NCBI GenBank assembly: GCA_002898535.1
Contig: BEHN01000013.1
Location: 1 to 64,000, forward strand
Source of the DNA: a bacterium HR11
GTDB taxonomy: Bacteria; Acidobacteriota; HRBIN11
Direction of reading: 5' to 3'
Length of the DNA: 64,000 bases
This document shows, in pieces, positions 59,452 through 64,000 of the stretch (its first letter is position 1; each line of letters begins with the position of its first letter). The notes below the pieces were generated by a model. That model saw only the letters and a list, made by a program, of their open reading frames with translations, was not told where the DNA came from and made no database searches. Both the position numbers and the translations under genes were made by a program.

Positions 59452-61107
59452 TTATTGCCTTACGGCCTTATTGCCTTTTTCCGACGGCGGCGGGTGGGCT
59501 TCCAGCCACTGAAGCGCCCGGGGGTCATGGGTCGCCTCGTAGTACTGCCGCATCCGGTCATAGGCGGCCTGGCGGTCGCCCCGCCGGTCCAGGAGAAGCG
59601 CTTCATAGTATATCAGGTCCGTTTTTCTGTATACCCAGGCCAGGGCGCCGAGGACGGCCTCCAGGCGGTCCAGTTCCCGGGGGCCGGTACTGACCTGCAT
59701 GAGGCGGTCGAGCCAGGCGTGGAGCTCTTCGGGCCGGGTCCACCCGCCGCCCTGGGCCGGGTCGTCGCCGGTGTCCGAGTTGCTCAGGGCCTCCCGGGGA
59801 CCCTCCCGTCGCCAGTAGGCCCAGTAGGGCGTACGGACCGGGATCCAGCGCCACTGCGTGTGGACCCAGCTCCGCCCGGGACCCTCCGGGAGCTGACCCC
59901 CCAGGGCATTCTGGGCCCACAGGTACAGCCACTGGGCCGACGTCCGGTCGTGGAGCCGGTCGGCCGCCCAGGCGGCGCCCACCAGGAGGGTCGGATGAAA
60001 CGTCGTCGGCCACAGCGTCGGGACGGCTTCCCGCACGTAGGGCCAGTCTTCGGTCAGTAGGGCTAACATCAGGCGATTCCAGGCCAGGACCGGGGCGTCC
60101 GGTCGGAGACGCAAGGCTCGGTCGATGTAATATCGGGCCTGGTCCGTCTGTCCCATGACGGCCAGGACGATGCCGAGGTCGTTCGAGATGACCGGGCCGG
60201 GGTCCTGCGTCGAGAGGTCCAGCAAGGTCTGCAGGGCGACAGGCCAACGCTGGCGAAGGTAGTGCCATGTGGCGACCCACAAGCGTTCCTGGGGATCCAT
60301 CGGCTGGGCGGACCGTTGCTGGACCCACTGGTCCAGGGCGGCGGCCGCCGCGTCGTCCAGGCCGTTCAGTTCCATCGCCGTCCAGACCTGCGCCCATCGG
60401 ATGTCCTCGAAAGTCGGGGCCAGGGTCGCCAGCCGGACGAGTCGGTCGAAGCGGTCGCTCGGCGGGTCCGTCCAGAGGGCCTTGACGTAAGGCTCGAACG
60501 ACTCCATCGGGACGGACGGCCAGAAGCGGTCGGCGACCCGGGCCGGGATGCCGGCTCGAGCCAGCCGGGAGCGCAGAGTTTCCAGGAGCCTTTGAAGCAA
60601 GTCGGGAAACCCCGCCAGGGTGCCCTGCACCGACCACTGCTCCAGGGGCCGCCGAGCCGCCGGGTCGGCCATCTGGACGGTAATCGTCAGGTCCGAGGCC
60701 TTCTCGCCGGACGACCGGTAGTACCCCGTGACGAGCAGGGCCGCCTGGCTCTGCCGGGCCAGCCATAAGGCCGTCGGGAGCGAAAGGGGAAGCGGATAGG
60801 TAAAGCCGTGGGCTTCGAAGACCTGCCGTCGGGTCCAGTGAGGCGGGATGACGTAGGGTCCGTCCAGCTCGACGTTGTGACCGACGACCTCGACGATGGC
60901 CTCCCCGAGCCAGAACAGGTCCGGCCGACCCGTACGATTTTCAAAGGGAAGAAGCAGGACGAAGGCCGGCGCATCGGTCTTCTCGGAGGGCGCTGGCGTC
61001 GGAGACGCCGGGCCCGAACCGGCCGGCATGGGGGAAAGGGCCGAGAGCCCCAGGCCGGCCATGACGGATAAGACCGACAGAAGCCGAAAGGGTCGATTCG
61101 GGAACAT
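59452..61107 (-). CDS. exported TPR-like protein
   Basis: A 551-residue protein with a signal peptide (MFPNRPFRLLSVLSVMAGLG). Residues 45-170 resemble a domain for building a periplasmic response from FVLLLPFENRTGRPDLFWLG, as in TolB-like or CsgG-like amino-terminal folds. The rest is helical with TPR-like repeats (NDLGIVLAVMGQTDQARYYI, AYDRMRQYYEATHDPRALQW). Its last residues (NKAVRQ) and TAA are octamer repeat DNA, and the stop codon lies within the duplicated target of the adjacent family C element. The longer upstream frame is rejected because it overlaps ubiX. Confidence 0.65.
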   Translation of the reverse strand: MFPNRPFRLLSVLSVMAGLGLSALSPMPAGSGPASPTPAPSEKTDAPAFVLLLPFENRTGRPDLFWLGEAIVEVVGHNVELDGPYVIPPHWTRRQVFEAHGFTYPLPLSLPTALWLARQSQAALLVTGYYRSSGEKASDLTITVQMADPAARRPLEQWSVQGTLAGFPDLLQRLLETLRSRLARAGIPARVADRFWPSVPMESFEPYVKALWTDPPSDRFDRLVRLATLAPTFEDIRWAQVWTAMELNGLDDAAAAALDQWVQQRSAQPMDPQERLWVATWHYLRQRWPVALQTLLDLSTQDPGPVISNDLGIVLAVMGQTDQARYYIDRALRLRPDAPVLAWNRLMLALLTEDWPYVREAVPTLWPTTFHPTLLVGAAWAADRLHDRTSAQWLYLWAQNALGGQLPEGPGRSWVHTQWRWIPVRTPYWAYWRREGPREALSNSDTGDDPAQGGGWTRPEELHAWLDRLMQVSTGPRELDRLEAVLGALAWVYRKTDLIYYEALLLDRRGDRQAAYDRMRQYYEATHDPRALQWLEAHPPPSEKGNKAVRQ

Positions 61108-61259
61108 GCGCTTCTCGTCCCGAGACGAGGTGGCGAGGGGGAAGAATAAGAGACGCGGGATGCACGATGCAAACCCCATGTGCGCGTTTGATAGCAAGCC
61201 GCCTGTCTTCCGGACCCCCGGGACCTGGGACCGGGCACCCGAGACCCGGCACCGGCCGC

Positions 61260-61826
61260 CTACCCCTCCATCTCCTCGGGCCGCCACAGGTCCGGCGTCC
61301 GCCAGCCCAGGACCGACTGGATCCGCAGGGCGTAGGCCCGGAGCAGGCCGTCCAAGTCTGACCCCAAATACAGGCTGAGGGTCATCGGCATGACGATGCC
61401 GCCGGCTTGGGCGACCCGCAGGGCGTTCTCGAGGTTCAGGACCGACAGGGGCGTCTCCCGGATACAGACGACCAGCTTCCGGCGCTCCTTCAGGGCGACG
61501 TGAGCGCATCGGGCGATCAACGTGTTGGTGAACCCGTGGGCGATGCGGGCCAGCGTGTTCATCGAACACGGGAGGACGACGACGGCCTCATAGTGGACCG
61601 ACCCCGAGGAAATCGGGGCATCGAGCTGGGTGTCGTCGAAAGTCTTCTTGACGAGCGCCTGCACATCTTCCAGCGTCCGGCCCGTCTCCTGTTCGAGGAC
61701 GGACCGGCCCCATCGGGAGACGACCAGATAGACGTCGACCGCCTCGTCTCGCAGGGACTCTAAGAACGCCAGCGTAAACGGGGCTCCCGACGACCCCGTC
61801 AACCCGACGACGACCCGCCGCCGCAT
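61260..61826 (-). CDS. ubiX: UbiX-type flavin prenyltransferase
   Basis: A 188-residue enzyme that prenylates FMN to give the cofactor of UbiD-type decarboxylases. It has RRRVVVGLTGSSGAPFTLAF, LVVSRWGRSVLEQE, ISSGSVHYEAVVVLPCSMNT and RKLVVCIRETPLS. GAGGTG precedes the ATG. In the futalosine pathway such an enzyme supports the UbiD-like decarboxylase (MqnL); its place beside ubiA, mqnD and mqnC supports that role here. Confidence 0.92.
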   Translation of the reverse strand: MRRRVVVGLTGSSGAPFTLAFLESLRDEAVDVYLVVSRWGRSVLEQETGRTLEDVQALVKKTFDDTQLDAPISSGSVHYEAVVVLPCSMNTLARIAHGFTNTLIARCAHVALKERRKLVVCIRETPLSVLNLENALRVAQAGGIVMPMTLSLYLGSDLDGLLRAYALRIQSVLGWRTPDLWRPEEMEG

Positions 61827-61834
61827 GGACACCT

Positions 61835-62701
61835 CTACGGCCGGATAATCTCGGCCACCCACGCCAGGACGACGAACCCGACGAAGGCGTTCACGTGAAA
61901 GAAGGCCGCCTCGATCTTACCACGCCGGGCCAGGCCGTGCTCGACGAGGAACATGCCCCCGAGCAGGAGCCACCCCCCGACCGCCGCCGGCGTCCACGCC
62001 CCGTGGCGGACGGCGATCCCCGCCAGACCGGCCAGACCGATCCCGTGCAGGAGGGCCGCTACGACGAGGCCGACCGGACGCCCGAAGCGGGCCGGGACAG
62101 AATACAGACCGACCGTCCGGTCGAAGTCTACGTCCAGAAGGGCATAGATGACGTCAAAGCCGGCGACCCACAGGAAGACAAAGCCGGCCAGCAAGAGGAC
62201 GTCGGCCAGTCGAGGGTGACCGAGCATCGCCGCCGGCGTCTTCACGACGGCCAGGAAGCCGCCCAGGGGCGCCAGGGCCAGGGCCGTCCCGACGCCCAGG
62301 TGGGCCAGGACGGTCCACCGCTTCATCTGCGGGTACACCCAGAAGACGAGGGCCGGGATCGGTGATAGGTAGAGGCACCAGGGCGAAAGCGCCCAAGCCG
62401 CCGCCGTAAACACGGCCAAGCCACCGACGATGAGGCCCCAGACCTCCCAGGGCGTGATGCGACCGGTCGGAAGTTCCCAATCCCGCGTCCGGGGATTCCG
62501 GGCGTCCAGGTCCCGGTCGAGCCAGCGGTTGAGCGCCATCGCCGCCGTTCGAGCCCCCAGCAGGGCCAGCAGGATGAGGCCCCAGTCCCCCCAGCGGACC
62601 TCCGGGCTCGCCAGCCAAGCGCCGGCGTAAGCATTCGGGAGCGAGAACACCGTGTGTTCAAACTTCACGAAACGGACGTAGGTCTGCAGACGGGCCTTCA
62701 T
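61835..62701 (-). CDS. mqnP: UbiA-family prenyltransferase, probably MqnP
   Basis: A 288-residue membrane prenyltransferase with eight to nine helices and both Asp-rich motifs: NRWLDRDLDARNPRT after helix 2 and DVIYALLDVDFDRTVGLYSV in the middle. This matches the 4-hydroxybenzoate/1,4-dihydroxy-6-naphthoate branch. Between mqnD and ubiX it most likely attaches the polyprenyl chain in menaquinone synthesis. The ubiX start lies 8 nt after its stop. The upstream gap is octamer repeat DNA without a ribosome-binding site. Confidence 0.88.
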   Translation of the reverse strand: MKARLQTYVRFVKFEHTVFSLPNAYAGAWLASPEVRWGDWGLILLALLGARTAAMALNRWLDRDLDARNPRTRDWELPTGRITPWEVWGLIVGGLAVFTAAAWALSPWCLYLSPIPALVFWVYPQMKRWTVLAHLGVGTALALAPLGGFLAVVKTPAAMLGHPRLADVLLLAGFVFLWVAGFDVIYALLDVDFDRTVGLYSVPARFGRPVGLVVAALLHGIGLAGLAGIAVRHGAWTPAAVGGWLLLGGMFLVEHGLARRGKIEAAFFHVNAFVGFVVLAWVAEIIRP

Positions 62702-62895
62702 CGTACGGGAATCCGGGAGTTCGGGAGTCCGGGAATTCGGCCATTCGGCAGGCCGGCCGTCTGGGAACTTCAGGGCTCGAGCGTCCCGTCGTCGAAAGAC
62801 CGATCTGTCGAAGTGCCCAGCACCTGGTCTCCCCAGTTCCCGAATGGCCGGGCTGCCGAACTGCCGGATTCCCGAACTCCCGAATTCCCGGACCG
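62702..62895. repeat. GGAATTCG octamer arrays facing each other
   Basis: 62704-62752 contains six units of GGGAGTTC, GGGAATTC and GGCCATTC. 62828-62888 contains the inverted type (CTGCCGAA, ATTCCCGAACTCCCGA). Between them is unique sequence without a gene. Confidence 0.8.
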
Positions 62896-62899
62896 CCGA

Positions 62900-63739
62900 T
62901 TATCCGACCGGGTCCAGGGCCGGCACGGTCGGGATGAGGCCCCGCTCGTGGGCCATCGCATAGAGCGTCCGCAGGGCCTGCTCCCCGTCCGGCTTCAGGC
63001 CCAGCGTGTCATCGTTGACGTACATCTGAACAAACGTCCGGCAGGTCTCGGCATCGACGCCTCGGCCAAAGAGCCGGGCATACTCGAGGGCGGCCTCCGC
63101 ATCGAGCATAGCGTACAAGATACTGTGCCGAAGTAAGCAGGCCACCGATTCGGCCATCGCCTCCCCCAAATCCCGACGGACGACGTTGACGCCCAAGGGG
63201 ATGGGCAGGCCCGTCGTGTCGGCCCACCACCGCCCCAGGTCGACGACTTCGTGAAGGCCCAGGGCCGGGTACGTCAACTGGCCCTCGTGGATGACGAGGC
63301 CGGCGTCGACTTCCCCCCGGGCCACGGTCGACAGGATTCGGTCGAAGGCCATGATCACGGGTTCAAAGTCCGGAAGATACAGTCGCAGGAGCAGAAAGGC
63401 CGTCGTATGCCGTCCCGGGACGGCGATGCGGTGTCCCCGCAGTGCGTCAGGCGCGGTGGGCGTCCGGGTTAGGACTTTTGGACCGTAGCGCCGTCCGACG
63501 GAGGCCCCGACCCGGAGAAGCCGATACGTCGAGGCGACCCAGGGATACAGGGCCGCCGAAATGGCCGTGACCTCCAGCTCGCCTCGGAGCGCCCGTTCGT
63601 TGAGCGTCTCGATGTCGGCCAAGACGTGCTCGACCGTCCAACCGTCGAGACCGACGACGCCCCGGGCGATGCCGAAGAACATGAAGGCATCGTCGGCGTC
63701 TGGGCTGTGGCCAATCCGCAATCTACGCCCCTCCGCCAT
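62900..63739 (-). CDS. mqnD: 1,4-dihydroxy-6-naphthoate synthase
   Basis: A 279-residue periplasmic-binding-fold enzyme that converts cyclic de-hypoxanthinylfutalosine to 1,4-dihydroxy-6-naphthoate. It has IGHSPDADDAFMFFGIARG, ADIETLNERALRGELEVTAI, GHRIAVPGRHTTAFLLLRLY, VIHEGQLTYPALGLHEVVDL and GLPIPLGVNVVRRDL, all typical of MqnD. GGAGGGG precedes the ATG. Confidence 0.92.
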   Translation of the reverse strand: MAEGRRLRIGHSPDADDAFMFFGIARGVVGLDGWTVEHVLADIETLNERALRGELEVTAISAALYPWVASTYRLLRVGASVGRRYGPKVLTRTPTAPDALRGHRIAVPGRHTTAFLLLRLYLPDFEPVIMAFDRILSTVARGEVDAGLVIHEGQLTYPALGLHEVVDLGRWWADTTGLPIPLGVNVVRRDLGEAMAESVACLLRHSILYAMLDAEAALEYARLFGRGVDAETCRTFVQMYVNDDTLGLKPDGEQALRTLYAMAHERGLIPTVPALDPVG

Positions 63740-63841
63740 GGTGCCCCTCCCGTGTAGGTGATCCGGCCGTAAGGCCGTCGGGCAGTAAAGCCATTCGGCG
63801 TTGGGTCCCGGGGGTGAGGTGTCGGAGGTTCGGTCGAGGCC

Positions 63842-64000
63842 CTATGGGCTTACCGCCCACTTCCGGATGACCTCGTACAGCGTCGTCCGCTGGGCCGGGA
63901 TGAAGCCGGCCTCCCGGATGAGGGCGACGACCTCCTCGACGGAAGACCGATTCACGTGGCCGGCCGCTTCGTGAACGTGCTCCTCCAACAGGACCCCACC
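63842..64000 (-). CDS. mqnC: cyclic dehypoxanthinyl futalosine synthase, C-terminal 52 residues
   Basis: The frame is open from the window edge to TAG at 63842-63844. It reads GGVLLEEHVHEAAGHVNRSS, then VEEVVALIREAGFIPAQRTT and LYEVIRKW. This is the characteristic C-terminus of the radical-SAM enzyme MqnC (MqnE ends similarly but less closely). The catalytic CxxxCxxC part is outside the window. Position upstream of mqnD on the same strand supports the call. Confidence 0.82.
   Translation of the reverse strand, partial: GGVLLEEHVHEAAGHVNRSSVEEVVALIREAGFIPAQRTTLYEVIRKWAVSP

Noticed and set aside
61108-61569. Extension of the TPR protein start to 61569
   Set aside because: It would overlap ubiX by about 300 bp in another frame. 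The ATG at 61107 begins a clear signal peptide.

Overview
The window is GC-rich bacterial chromosome with short operons on both strands. An LptD homologue and a BtuB-type TonB-dependent receptor point to a Gram-negative organism with a true outer membrane. Menaquinone appears to be made by the futalosine route: mqnC, mqnD, a UbiA-type prenyltransferase and a UbiX-type enzyme lie together at the right edge. SelA implies selenocysteine use, and a cobalamin riboswitch, receptor, binding protein and adenosyltransferase imply B12 scavenging. The sequence does not fix the phylum; a deep-branching or thermophilic Gram-negative lineage is a guess only.

Layout. 1-5600: isocitrate dehydrogenase (partial), a pseudopilin, a Ycf46-like AAA+ ATPase, a small lipoprotein and a secreted clan-A glycosidase. 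5970-11100: ubiB with a phasin-like partner, a coiled-coil nuclease-like protein, tryptophanase. 11300-23500: PKD lipoprotein, membrane protein, tRNA-Gln, moeB, lptD, nth, an enolase-superfamily enzyme, and a transglutaminase-like/FHA pair. 23500-31430: truA, pyrE, hslVU, tRNA-Leu, dcd, a four-helix-bundle protein, fumC, an HAD phosphatase. 31600-37130: tRNA-Leu, the wreck of a sulfate transporter operon, then the B12 region (riboswitch, btuB, btuF, pduO). 37200-46200: cyclase-family hydrolase, proline dehydrogenase, histidine kinase, rpsU, a MerR regulator, selA, a phosphoribosyltransferase and an ArsP-like permease. 46270-56600: a mazG-DUF58-transglutaminase operon, a cyclase-RDD fusion, hemE, a HEAT protein, moaD-moaE, surE, tRNA-Val. 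56700-64000: a second coiled-coil nuclease-like protein, aroC, a TPR protein, and ubiX-ubiA-mqnD-mqnC.

The most unusual part is between the genes. Most longer gaps hold one of two families of mobile-looking repeats. Family C is about 250-435 bp, with inverted ends beginning CAGAGCCGTTCGG and, in five copies, an AT-rich 4-5 bp flanking direct repeat. Family B is a large hairpin built from ACCATRG heptamers around a GGCTTGGGCCC core, with a conserved tail. Both carry, and are accompanied by, degenerate arrays whose unit is always 7 or 8 nt (for example GGCGAAT, GGATGCA, TCATGGC, CAGATGGG, GGAATTCG, GTGACGGA). The arrays run into genes, supplying stop codons, C-terminal residues and even the N-terminus of one protein. 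No transposase is present in the window. The arrays resemble the heptanucleotide STRR repeats known from filamentous cyanobacteria, but the surrounding genes do not look cyanobacterial.
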